Positions 18,975 through 29,475 of a stretch of DNA of 29,475 nt are shown one piece after another (position 1 is the stretch's first letter; every line of letters starts with the position of its first letter). The notes under the pieces are model-generated. The model was not told the DNA's origin, did no database searches, and saw only the letters and a program-made list of their open reading frames with translations. Source of the DNA: Hepatocystis sp. ex Piliocolobus tephrosceles (lineage: Eukaryota; Apicomplexa; Aconoidasida; Haemosporida; Plasmodiidae); assembly GCA_902459845.2 (NCBI GenBank), contig CABPSV020000106.1, positions 1 through 29,475 on the forward strand. The letters run 5' to 3'. A program made the position numbers and the translations under genes.

Positions 18975-21359
18975 ATGGAGAAAGACGAGTTTTATCAAAA
19001 ATATGCTGAATATTATGGAAGCGATTATGTTAATATTCCAAGTTTGTTAGAAGGTAAAAATATTGAATTATATGACTTGTATTTAAGTGTATTGAGACAT
19101 GGTGGTTACTCATGTGTTAGTAGAAATGCAAAATGGTTAAAAATAGGAAAGGAGTTTGGATTAATAAATAAAGAAAAAAATATAAAATTAATAGAAACTA
19201 AAGGTATTAAAGATTATTATTTAAATTATTTAAGAGAATTTGAAAGAATACATGATAATATAAAAAAAGGAAAAGTTGTTACTAAAAAATATAGGAGTCG
19301 TACAGTAAAAATAAATAGTGACAATAATGATTTGAAAAATAAAAAAATAACATCAAACAACAACAATAATAATAATAATAATAATAATAAGGATGGTATT
19401 AGTAATACAAGTGATAGTACTAGCATTAGTACAAGTATTAGTATTAGCAGAGCTAGTAGTATAAGCAAACCTCCTATTATGGACAGATTTGGAAGTATGG
19501 AAAGGCCTGGTAGTTTGGACAGACCTGGTAGTTTGGACAGACCTGGTAGTTTGGACAGGCCTAGTAGTTTAGACAGGCTTGGTAGTATAGAACAATATAG
19601 TACTACTGATCAATATAGTAACAACACTAAACAAATAAAAAAACAGAGTAATAATTTATTATTTAATAATAACGAGGTTATATTAATGAACAATAAAAGT
19701 GCAACAAAAGATTCTTTACCAAACCCATGTATTAATAAAACAGGCACTAATAATAATATGACAAGTTTTAATAATATAAATACTAACAACAATGTTTATG
19801 ATATTTTTTATAATTATAATAATAATAATAACAGTAGTGATCTGATTGATTTTACTGTGAATGATATTAATAAACAAAATAAAAATGGAAATATAATAAA
19901 TTTAAATTATTATACTACAGTTAATTTACCTACTAATATGAGTATTTATAATGATAATAATTTGGTTGATGATATAATTACTAAAAAGGTAATTAATAAC
20001 GGATTAAATGATAACAAAATAAAAAAAAGTACTAGTACTACTACTCCTATAGTCGTTGATAACAACAGTACTACTACTACTACTACTACTACTAATAATA
20101 ATAATAATAATAATAAGGCAAATACAGATATTATTAACAACACCTATAACGACATCAACAATAATAACAATAGTAATAACAATAATAATAATAATAATTA
20201 TCTTTTTAATTATAATTATCTATTAAATCGCTCTTACGAAAATAACATAAATTATATTAAAAATCCTTTGTATGGTACTATTAATAATCAGTTAAATAGC
20301 TATCCTTATATGAATGACTATATTTTTAATAATTATGTGCATGATAATCTTAACAATGACAGTAATATACACAATGCTTTTAACACAAGCGTGGACGCGA
20401 ACACAAGTACAGGTACGGCTATAAGTCTAAGTACAGGTCTAAGTACAGGTCCAAGTACAAGCACATGTGTCCCTAAAAATTTAAACATTAACACGCTTGA
20501 TTATACCAATCCTAATCTTCATAGTGATAGTAATAGTATAAACTTGAATTTAAGCGTAAATAACTATTACAGTTATAATCTTATAAATAATAATTTAACT
20601 TATTACACTTGTTTAAGTAATAATATAACAAATATGAGTAGTTTTATAGATAATAATAGTATCTCTTCTAATAATTATGATACATACAGAAATGAGTATG
20701 TTCAATTAAATAATTTTAATAATAATAATAATAATAACAATAATAATAACAATAATAATATAAATAACAAACAAACTAATAATAATTTATATTTATTAAA
20801 TAATGGTATGTTTTTACAAAATAATAATACTGATAGGGATAATATGAAATATGTTAATCCTATGAAAAGTGGAAATGCTGTAAACGATATTAATTACGTT
20901 AAGAGCATTCACAATAATAACATTAACATACAGACTGACGAACGTAAACATATTATTTCAAAATTAGAACCAGACAAGTGTATAGATATTTATAGATTAT
21001 TGATAGCATTACACAATAGAAAAAAAAAAATCAATGATTTTATTTTTTGTTTAAATATATTTTACTCTTTATCCCAAATGAATAATATAGTTTCTGTTAA
21101 ACAGATGAAGATAATAATATGTTTACTTTTACATATATTAGAAGATATGTTCTCTGTTTTTTCTAAAAATATAAATAATAAAAAAAGATCAATTAATATA
21201 ATGATGGAATCATTTTCTAATTATTTAATACGTAATGATAAACATAAGAGTCAGAAAAATGTGACAGAAGCATATATGAACTCACATGTAGCGGATTATG
21301 GTGTATGTTATTGAAAATATGAAAAAAGTAAAATGGGCACACATATGCGTGTGCTTATA

Positions 21360-21395
<36 letters not shown>

Positions 21396-21725
21396 TTTTT
21401 GGGGAATTTTCATTTTGTTTTTCCTTTTTTTGTCAAATAATGTCAATGCGTAATAACTTTAATGCGTAATAATTTTAATGTATAATAATTTTAATGCGTA
21501 GTAATTTTAATGCATAGTAATTTTAATGCGTAGTAATTTTAATGCGTAGTAATTTTAATGCGTAGTAATTTTAATGCGTAGTAATTTTAATGCGTAGTAA
21601 TTTTAATGCGTATTAATTTTAATGCATAATAATTTTAATGCGTAATAATTTTTTTTTAAACTATATACCGCTCCATCTTTTGTTTGCCATTTTTTTTATT
21701 CTATTTTTACCTTTTTTTACCCTTT

Positions 21726-21779
<54 letters not shown>

Positions 21780-24700
21780 TCCAAGTCCTGTACGGATAAC
21801 AAACACAAAACAAGCAAAGAAAGGTTACAGAAATTGTTTAATAATGAGATCGAAGTAAAAGATTTAATGCGTTTCTATTTATTCTATAGTGACTACTGTA
21901 AAAATAAAAAAAGGAAAATAAAAAGATCTATAAGAGTAGGTAAGCAACAGATTGGTAATATAAAACAACCATCAGGTACAAGAGGCAAAAAAAAAATACA
22001 AAGTAGTGTATCATATAATAAATATAGTAACACATATCATGTAAAAGCGGGTGATAGTTACGGTAGTGTCACTGTTAATGACAGTTGTGGTGCCAGTTGC
22101 AATCGTAACTGTAATTTTGAGTGTTGCGGTAGTAGTAACAGTAGTATTAACAGCAGTATTAACAGCTCTGATATAGAAAACATGATAAAAAATAGAGAAA
22201 ATAAAAAAGAAAAATTAGAATCCAATTTTTATAAAGATAAAAAAGATATACATAAATGCTTAACAAAAAAAAGTTGTATTGAACTAATTTTTTTAATTCT
22301 TTATATTATAAATAATTTTTTTCAAATTAATAAATACAACTTATATTTTGCTAATATAAAAATATATTATGAAAAAGGGAAAGAAAAAAAAAAAAAAGTT
22401 CATAACGAGTTGGATAAATGTTGTTCTTCTATTAATTGTTCGCGTAGACCCGACAATAGTCATACTCTTGACGTCAGTACTGACTTGCATAAAGATAGTG
22501 AAGAGTATTGTACTAGTAAACCGGATAATATTACTAAAGCAAATGACACAACTTCTCCTACATCAGAACCTCCTTTACCAACACCATCCTCATGGTCACC
22601 CGTAATTGACAATATGGATAGTACCAAAGTGAAAAAAGAAGAAAAAAGTAAAAGTGTAACAAAAAGATGTTATAGTGAATTTGAAAACAATAAAGAAGGA
22701 GGAGAAAGAGAAAAAGCGAATAAAAATACATATGACTACATAAACGAAGCAAAGATGCACAAAAAAATAAACAAATCGATGGTTCATAAAACGGCAGAAT
22801 TATATAAAATGCATGAAATTGTAGATGATTATTGTACTGATGTTGTTATTACTACTAATGAAAATACTGTTACTAGTAGCACTAATAATGGTGATAGTAT
22901 AAAAACAGATGCTACAAAAGAAATAATAAACGATTCTAACATAATAAGTATAAAAAGTAAACATAATTGGAACAATGATAATTTAAAAAATGATACTGAT
23001 GAAAATGTTATAGCGCTTAAAGACAATAAAGAGAATAACAAAAAAATAGAAAATAAAAAAAGTAATACTAATATTTTTAATAATAACATCGGTAATACAT
23101 ATACTTTTAAGGATGGGTATAGTAGCGATAATAGTAGTCATAACGACACAGACACATCGAGTTTACCTAATGACACATATGTAACTAACTACTGTAAAGA
23201 TACAAAAGTATATAACGGGAGTAGTGAAAATATACAGGATAAAAATGGTGATGAATCAAAGAAATGTAATTATAAAGAAGAAGTAAAAAAAATATACCAT
23301 GATATTAAAAACGAAATGTATAAAAATATGAAAAAAATATTTCAAAAAAAAGCAATAAAAAAAAATAACTATAAATTAATGCATTATTTTGACTTAAGTA
23401 GGTTTCTTAGTTTTTTTGAAACAATTTTTTTTAAAAATTTTGAAAATATATTATATCATGAAATTATCGTTGAAAATATATATCTGAATATGTTTATTTG
23501 TATTGATATATTAAATTATGAATTAAATGAAAAAAATCAAATTTCTCTTAAATATATATTTTTTCCTTTGCCATTTTTACATAAACAAAATAAATATAAA
23601 ATGGTAGCTCAATTAGATATTAATAATAATTTAATTATTAAATCTAAAAAAAAGCAATTTTTTAATAAAAAAAATATATCTTTTTGCATTCGTTGTAATA
23701 ATTATACATACAACAAAGAACTAAACTATCAAAAAAATAATCACATATTAGGTAAACTAAATGAAAACAACAAAGTGTTGAAAGGAACGGTTGAGGATGT
23801 ATTATGTGATTGTCCTAATGGTTATGATGATGTAAATGCAAGCGTGAATAAATATAATAGTTATTGTACTAGTAATAAATGTGAAATAAACCACGAAACA
23901 AACCACGAAACAAACCACGAAACAAACCACGAAATAAACCACGAAATAAACCACGAAACAAACCACGAAATAAACCACGAAACAAACCACGAAACACACG
24001 ATGGTGCGTATAGGGGTGAAGTCTGTAAACCCAATGGCGAAACCAGCAAGTTGAATCATAAGAGTGCTAATTACAATGACTTAAAACACAAAGAGGAAAA
24101 GAAATACAATAAAAAATGTCCTTGTGGCAAAGAAATGAACGGATTTGAATACAAACAAAAAATAAAGAGTTTGTTTTTACAAATATGTCGTAAAAATAAT
24201 AAAAATTATAATATTTATAAAAAAATTGACTATGAGTATTTAAAAGAGAAATATAATTATTGTCACAGTTTTTGTTGTAAAGAAAAAAAAAAACATAGAA
24301 AAGAAATTGTATTATATTTACATAGGTTAACTAAAAACATATTATTAAAAGTATATAAACGAGTTAATAATTATTTGAATATATCAATTTTATCATTAAA
24401 TATATTAACTTATATATTATATCTAATACCTAGAAAAATGTTTGTATTTTCTTATATTCCTTGGCTATTAAATAAAACAATAAATGTAAAACGTTGCTAT
24501 ACATATTTAAATATTCCTTTGTGTATTTTAAATTATAATGGTTTTCTTTTTTTGGAAACTATGTTAAAATTTATATTAAAAATGATTGAACAAAAAGTTA
24601 CATCCCTACATACCTATGTTTTATCATTTTTACGTTTGTGTTCATTTCCTTTGTATATTTATATACAATTTGATATTTTATTATCACACACGCTTATAGT

Positions 24701-25915
24701 AACTTCATTGTATGTATTACATCAGTTAGTTATGTATGATCCGAATTTTTTGGCAACGGGTAAAACTAAAGCGATTGATCGTGACATTAGTAATACTACT
24801 GGTTCTAGTAATACTACTGGTTCTAGCAGTACTAACAATAGTAATAACAAAATTAGGACAGATTATAAAATAAATCAACAAAAATCTAGTAGTGGTACTC
24901 AACATAATGATTATGTGATTAATATGGATAAACCAAACGTAACTAATAGTATAGGCAATTGGTTGAAAAGTGATATAGGAAAGAGTGACAATACAGGCAA
25001 ACGTTTAAAAAGCAATACAAGCGGAACATGGGATGGTTGTACATATACATTTTCTGAAACAGAGGATGGACCAGGTAGCTGTACTAACGATAGTAACGAA
25101 TTGTCTGATGAACGAAAAGAACTATTAGAAACTATTTTTTTAAAAACAATTTTATTATTTTTGAAAAAGTCTATTTATTTTAAAACTATGTTTCATTGTG
25201 CTAACATAAATGAAAAAGAAGAAATTGTAGTTGATAATAAAAGAATACAAATAATTTTAAAAACATGGGATATGGATAATGAAGAAATAAAAAAAGAGAA
25301 AAAAAAAAAAAATTTTGTTCATATGGAAAACAAAATATTATATTTACATGATAATTTATTATTGTATACTTCAGATAATTTATTAATATCTAATTGTTGT
25401 AAAGATATAAAAATATGTCAAAATATAAAAAAACAATATGTAAACCAATATATTAACACAAATAATTTTTCTTATGATTTTATTCATGTAGAAAATAATG
25501 AGATGCAAAAATTAAGTGTTTATGCTCATTTAATAATCCCTATAATTATGTTCTTATCTTCCCACCATATTTTATGGCAGTCTTTGTTACCCCACATCCC
25601 CTTATTGACTCATGTATAATATTTTTATATGTATCGACTTAACCGTACCGAATATTCAATTCTTGTTTTATTGAAAAAAAAAAAAAAAGGAACGGAACAA
25701 TAATAGAATGACAAAAAAAACAGAAATAAAGCAAATAAAGAAAATAAAGCAAATAAAGAAAATAAAGCAAATAAAGAAAATAAAGCAAATAAAGAAAATA
25801 AAGCAAATAAAGAAAATAAAGCAAATAAAGCAAATAAAGCAAATAAAGCAAATAAAACAAATAAAGCAAATAAAGCAAATATATATGTTCCACTTATAAC
25901 TTTTTAACTATATAC

Positions 25916-25954
<39 letters not shown>

Positions 25955-26119
25955 CAGATGGCATTCATTAAGACAGACATAAGTTCTTCCTTGTGGATAA
26001 TATTAAAAGAGTATTACTTCAGAAATTTTATGAAAACAAAAAAGAGTTCAAAAAAAAACTCAAAAAAAAGGAAAAAATATTTTTGTCATAAATTTGTGAA
26101 AGTTGAAAAGGTGAAGTGA
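18975..26119 (+). CDS. ARID: ARID/BRIGHT-domain DNA-binding protein, 3 exons
   Basis: Exons 18975-21302, 21786-25613 and 25958-26119, all joined in phase 0 by GT..AG introns, encode about 2,105 residues. The start is the first ATG in frame; upstream codons are a poly(Lys) tract with no ATG. The ARID domain spans about residues 5-93 with P22, the ELYDLYLSVLRHGGYSCVS segment, W54 and the YYLNYLREFE helix. Asn/Ser-rich sequence with RPGSLD repeats (about 165-205) follows. Residues 660-776 and much of 1280-1440 and 1590-1750 look helical and conserved. Cysteine clusters near 1405-1480 and 1554-1610 could bind metal. The C-terminus has the basic run KKSSKKNSKKRKK, a likely nuclear signal. From memory, the P. 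falciparum and P. berghei homologues are needed for male gametogenesis. Without the last splice the protein would end at 25619. Confidence 0.88.
19485..19590 (+). repeat. 18-bp coding repeat in ARID (RPGSLD)
   Basis: About six 18-base units (AGACCTGGTAGTTTGGAC and variants) encode RPGSLD/RPSSLD/RFGSME-like hexapeptides downstream of the ARID domain. Each has a basic residue three positions before a serine, so the block is a possible multi-site phosphorylation segment; that is inference. Confidence 0.85.
21303..21785 (+). other. ARID intron 1
   Basis: Donor GGT|GTATGT and acceptor TCCAAG|TCC keep phase 0 (Gly to Ser). The intron contains a (TA)n run, a 16-base minisatellite (about 21435-21655) and a long T tract (21731-21778) before the acceptor. 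Confidence 0.8.
21435..21655 (+). repeat. 16-bp minisatellite in ARID intron 1
   Basis: About thirteen tandem units of TAATTTTAATGCGTAG, with GTAT, CATA and CGTAA variants at both ends and identical copies in the middle. The central homogeneity fits expansion from the middle of the array. Confidence 0.92.
23888..23998 (+). repeat. 12-bp coding repeat in ARID (NHET/NHEI)
   Basis: Nine tandem copies of AACCACGAAACA or AACCACGAAATA encode NHET or NHEI. The array lies between the two cysteine-bearing segments of exon 2. A His/Glu array of this kind could bind metal ions or simply be a tolerated expansion. Confidence 0.9.
25614..25957 (+). other. ARID intron 2
   Basis: Donor CAT|GTATAA and acceptor TTTCAG|ATG keep phase 0 and join LLTH to MAFIKTD. 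The intron contains the 9/18-base A-rich array at 25722-25880 and a T tract (25920-25954). Confidence 0.78.
25722..25880 (+). repeat. 9/18-bp repeat in ARID intron 2
   Basis: About five 18-base units (GCAAATAAAGAAAATAAA) are followed by about seven 9-base GCAAATAAA units. It is purine-rich on the sense strand, unlike most CEP76 intron arrays, which are T-rich. Confidence 0.92.
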
Positions 26120-26420
26120 TGACAAGAGAGAAAAAAAAATATTAAGAAAGCATTTTTCTTTTGTGCACTTGTGGATGGAACTTGTTTATGCATTTTACAT
26201 ATGAATGAGCCCCTTTAAAATGTAATTTCCTTTTTTTATTATATGGACAAAAAAAAAAAATAAAAAATAAAACAAAAAAAGTCTTGTTTTGTCGTTATAT
26301 ATATATATGTATAATAATTATTTAGTTGTTTTGTACATATTTTATATGTTCCTTTGTATATGTACTTATGTGTCAACTGCATATATTCATATATGTAAGT
26401 TGTTGTTTGTTTGTTTGTTT

Positions 26421-26469
<49 letters not shown>

Positions 26470-26650
26470 CAAATAAACAATTTTAAAAATCTAAGGCATG
26501 TTTTAAAATGTATATTATTTTAAGAAATATATTTTTCGTTCAAAATTGTTTCTATAGATATATAGACACTTAATTGTATATGTATAGATAACAATGTTGT
26601 TGCATCTTGTGCTGAAAAAGGAAAAAAGAACTCATGCATAATTGTGGCGA

Positions 26651-26688
<38 letters not shown>

Positions 26689-27186
26689 CTGTGGCGGTAA
26701 ACTCCTTATAACATTTATGACAATAAAACAGGGAAATAAAATATAAACACACTTACTATTTTATTGCATTATTAGCATATATATGTTTGTGTGAATATTT
26801 AAAAATACATTACAAAAATGTATTACATAGATTATATTAATTTTATTGAAAATTAAAACGTTAAAAATGTATAATTATATCAAATGGTGGAAAGATACAA
26901 ATGAGTGTATATATGTATATATATGTATATATAATATATATGTGTTTATAAGTCTATATTTTAATTAGCAATGACAAAAAAAAAAAAAATAAAAAAAAGG
27001 GATAAGTAGGGTAAAACAAAAAAAAAAAAAAAAAAACAGAATTTGCATTTTTAAGCAAATTCTTATGTTTTTAACATTCATATAAGTTTTAACATATGTA
27101 CGTATGCACGTAAGAATACAGGATTGTTTTTTTTTTTTTTTTTTTTTTTTTGATTGCGTGAGTAAAAATACATGGATTTAAACAAT
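26120..27186. other. Convergent intergenic region, ARID / CAX
   Basis: This tail-to-tail spacer carries both 3' UTRs. It has an A-rich segment at 26250-26280, a GTTT repeat with a T run (26400-26469), a (TA)n run at 26656-26686, A runs near 26976 and 27019, and a T run at 27125-27150. No exon or RNA gene was recognised on either strand. Confidence 0.65.
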
Positions 27187-28512
27187 TTAAGTTGTATCGA
27201 ACCAGAAAACAACACCAACAATTAAGTAAGCTGATATTAATAAAACACCTTCTAACCAATTACTTTCTCCATCTTGAACTATTGCCATCGTAACAATGAC
27301 TGAAATAACTAGAATAACAGTTGATAAAGGAGAGAAAGCAAGAGTCATGGGTTTATCTAAAAGCCAACCAATTAAAACTGTTACAGGTACAACAAATAAT
27401 GCGATTTGTGCTGATGAACCAACAGCTACACCCATAGTTAAATCTACTTTGTTTTTAATTGCAACTGTTACTGCTGTTAAATGTTCTGTTGCATTTCCAA
27501 CTATTGGTAGCAAAATAACACCGATAAAATTTTCGGATATATTATAATATTTAACAACTGATTCAATAGTATTAACGAGATATTCTGAATGTACACTTAC
27601 TAATAAAGTAATTAAAATAAGAAAAAAAGAACCTGTTAAAACAGATAGTTGTGGATATTCTTCTGTCATTTCTTTATCTTGAAATAAAGATATATGTGTA
27701 TATAATTGAAACAATAAAAATAAACAATACGTTAAAAAAATAAGAACTGCTGTTATTCTAGACACTTTTAAAATTACTTCCATATTGTTGTTAGTTGTAA
27801 CGGATGATACAGTTGGTATTGTAATGGCTAAACTTGATAATAAAAGTAAGGATGTACTACTGGTAGCACCTTTTTCATTAAATTTTTGTACGTGGTGATA
27901 TAAACCTCCTGCAAAAAAAGACATACCTAACACTAATAATAAATTTGATAAAATGCTACCTAATAGTGTCCCTTGTACTACATTAATTAGACCTGCATTT
28001 AGTGCTTGAATTGAAAAAATCATTTCCATTAAATTTCCAAAAGTAGCATTTAGTAACCCACCTAATATTTCACCTGTATGTAAAGCTATATCTTCTGTTA
28101 CATTCCCCATTAATGCAGATAATGGTATTAATGCTAAAAAATTTAATATAAATATATATATTGGTTTACAACCTAAAATATAACTTAATATTCCAATAGG
28201 TACGAATATTAATAAAACATTAAACTTATTATTTAATATGTTATATAATCCTATTAAATCTGTTTTTCTTGGCATAAAAAATCGATTTTCCTCTGCAAAA
28301 ATTAAAGATTCATCAAATGGTCCGTCTGTTAAATTATTAGGTGTTTTATCATTACGTAATAATTGTAAATGTAAATTTTTATTTCTTATTAAATTTGTAT
28401 CATTCAATCCATTTGCTCCCAATCTATTTTGCGCTTGTGTTATATTTTTCTTTATTGGTTGTGATATCGCACGTCTTATGTAAGACGTTGCACGTACTCT
28501 GCCCATCACCAT
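27187..28512 (-). CDS. CAX: Cation/H+ exchanger, CAX family
   Basis: This single exon encodes 441 residues and is a Ca2+/cation:proton antiporter of the CaCA superfamily. The two hallmark repeats are intact: GGLLNATFGNLMEMIFSIQA (151-170, with N160 and E163) and GNATEHLTAV (339-348, with E343). There are about eleven hydrophobic spans from residue 97 to the C-terminus, split by a charged loop at 276-290 (DKEMTEEYPQ), the acidic linker typical of CAX proteins. An N-terminal basic, polar extension of about 80 residues precedes the first span. Start: ATG at 28510-28512, with a second in-frame ATG at codon 3; both lie directly after a long A tract on the sense strand. From memory, the P. falciparum homologue transports Ca2+ or other divalent cations and has roles in the sexual or mosquito stages. 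Subcellular location cannot be read from the sequence. Confidence 0.95.
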   Translation of the reverse strand: MVMGRVRATSYIRRAISQPIKKNITQAQNRLGANGLNDTNLIRNKNLHLQLLRNDKTPNNLTDGPFDESLIFAEENRFFMPRKTDLIGLYNILNNKFNVLLIFVPIGILSYILGCKPIYIFILNFLALIPLSALMGNVTEDIALHTGEILGGLLNATFGNLMEMIFSIQALNAGLINVVQGTLLGSILSNLLLVLGMSFFAGGLYHHVQKFNEKGATSSTSLLLLSSLAITIPTVSSVTTNNNMEVILKVSRITAVLIFLTYCLFLLFQLYTHISLFQDKEMTEEYPQLSVLTGSFFLILITLLVSVHSEYLVNTIESVVKYYNISENFIGVILLPIVGNATEHLTAVTVAIKNKVDLTMGVAVGSSAQIALFVVPVTVLIGWLLDKPMTLAFSPLSTVILVISVIVTMAIVQDGESNWLEGVLLISAYLIVGVVFWFDTT

Positions 28513-28534
28513 TTTTTTTTTTTTTTTTTTTTTT

Positions 28535-28616
<82 letters not shown>
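28512..28616. promoter_or_regulatory. T25-ATA-A78 homopolymer pair upstream of CAX
   Basis: The plus strand reads 25 T, then A and T, then 78 A. This sits directly before the CAX start on the minus strand. Poly(dA:dT) tracts exclude nucleosomes and are common in Plasmodium promoters, so a nucleosome-free region is a fair inference. The T and A arms are complementary and could form a hairpin. Tract lengths are only as reliable as the assembly. Confidence 0.5.
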
Positions 28617-28620
<4 letters not shown>

Positions 28621-29475
28621 AAATAGATTAATAAAAAGTTAATAAAATAAAACAAACGAAAGAAAAAAATAAGCAAATTGGTAGAATTAAAAAACGTGGA
28701 CAAAAAAAACAAAAGAAAAAAAAATCACAAATAAGTATACAATGAATATGTGGATATGTAAATAAGTAAATGTATGAGTAAATGGATGATTAAATAAATA
28801 AATGAATAAGTAGGTGAATAAATAAACGAACTTACAAAAAAAAAAAAAAAAAAGGGAACTAAACAAAACAAAAATAAAAAAAATAAAAAAAAAAAAGCGA
28901 GAAGGGGAGGAAGAGGAAGGAAAGAGATAGAGGGAGAGGCAGAAGTAGAGACAGAGAGAAAGAAAGTGGAAAACAAATATATCTACAAAAATTAGTAATT
29001 ACGTGTTAAAAAAAAGTATCAAACATATGTAAAAAAAAAAAAAAAAAAAAATTAGAACAATAAACATATGGTAAAAAATGAAAGAAAATAAAATGTTGCT
29101 ATAAAGCAAACTATAACATAGTAGCCGTTATATTGCATTACAAATTATTTACAAAATTTTAATTACATAACACCTACATAGTATTCACAATTTATAAAAC
29201 TATATAAAATATTAATAAACGTTATGGTGACATAAAAAAAAAAATGAATAATAATAACAAGAATAAAACGAATGAATACATAAAATAAAAAGTAAACGAA
29301 CGACGAAGTAAATGAACGAATAAATAAATGAATAAATAAACGAATAAATAAACGAAGTAAATGAACGAGTAAATAAACGAATAAATAAATGAATACAAAA
29401 ACGAAGTAAAACAAGTAGGAATGTCAATAACCTGGTAGTTTGATACTAAATGTAAACAGTATAAAAACACATGTA
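28617..29475. other. Upstream flank of CAX, no gene seen
   Basis: AT-rich sequence with AATAAATGAA-type short repeats (about 28760-28830 and 29265-29400), a purine-rich stretch (about 28890-28975, GGAAGAGGAAGG-like) and A runs (28836-28853, 29031-29051). Open frames on the minus strand are repeat-driven. The purine-rich stretch is the only local departure from plain A/T sequence. Confidence 0.6.

Noticed and set aside
29163..29470. Three overlapping minus-strand frames rich in Phe/Ile/Leu
   Set aside because: They derive from AATAAATGAACG-type short repeats, are mutually overlapping in different frames, and lack any recognisable motif.

Overview
This window looks like nuclear DNA of a malaria parasite (Plasmodium). 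It is extremely AT-rich outside genes, has many long poly(A)/poly(T) tracts and (TA)n runs, encodes asparagine- and lysine-rich low-complexity insertions, and has short AT-rich introns with GT..AG ends. From memory (not checked by search), the gene content and order match a conserved block on P. falciparum chromosome 6: CAX at about PF3D7_0603500, ARID at 0603600, mitochondrial PheRS at 0603700, and CEP76 next to it. The species cannot be fixed from the sequence; the very low GC suits P. falciparum or an avian-type Plasmodium.

Layout, left to right. 1-1174: repeats and AT-rich spacer. 1175-2758 (+): single-exon coiled-coil protein of unknown function with three internal repeat families. 3676-13945 (+): a 20-exon gene that I assembled from phase-compatible splice sites; it encodes about 1,903 residues and is recognisable as the centriolar protein CEP76. 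14271-15899 (-): organellar-type phenylalanyl-tRNA synthetase. 15900-18974: a 3.1 kb divergent intergenic region with minisatellites and two GC-richer islands. 18975-26119 (+): three-exon, roughly 2,105-residue ARID-domain DNA-binding protein. 26120-27186: convergent spacer. 27187-28512 (-): CAX-type cation/H+ exchanger. 28513-29475: the region upstream of CAX, with a T25/A78 homopolymer pair.

There is no operon logic here; each gene is its own unit. CEP76 and ARID may share a theme. Plasmodium builds basal bodies only for male gametes, and the ARID homologue is reported to be needed for male gametogenesis. PheRS supplies aminoacyl-tRNA to the mitochondrion, and CAX moves Ca2+ or other divalent cations. 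I found no mobile elements, viral genes, CRISPR arrays, tRNAs or rRNAs. The least explained parts are the GC-rich islands and minus-strand splice-donor-like sites at 17950-18850, the different tandem repeats carried by many CEP76 introns, one CEP76 splice junction whose better donor is out of phase, and a possible alternative CEP76 first exon.
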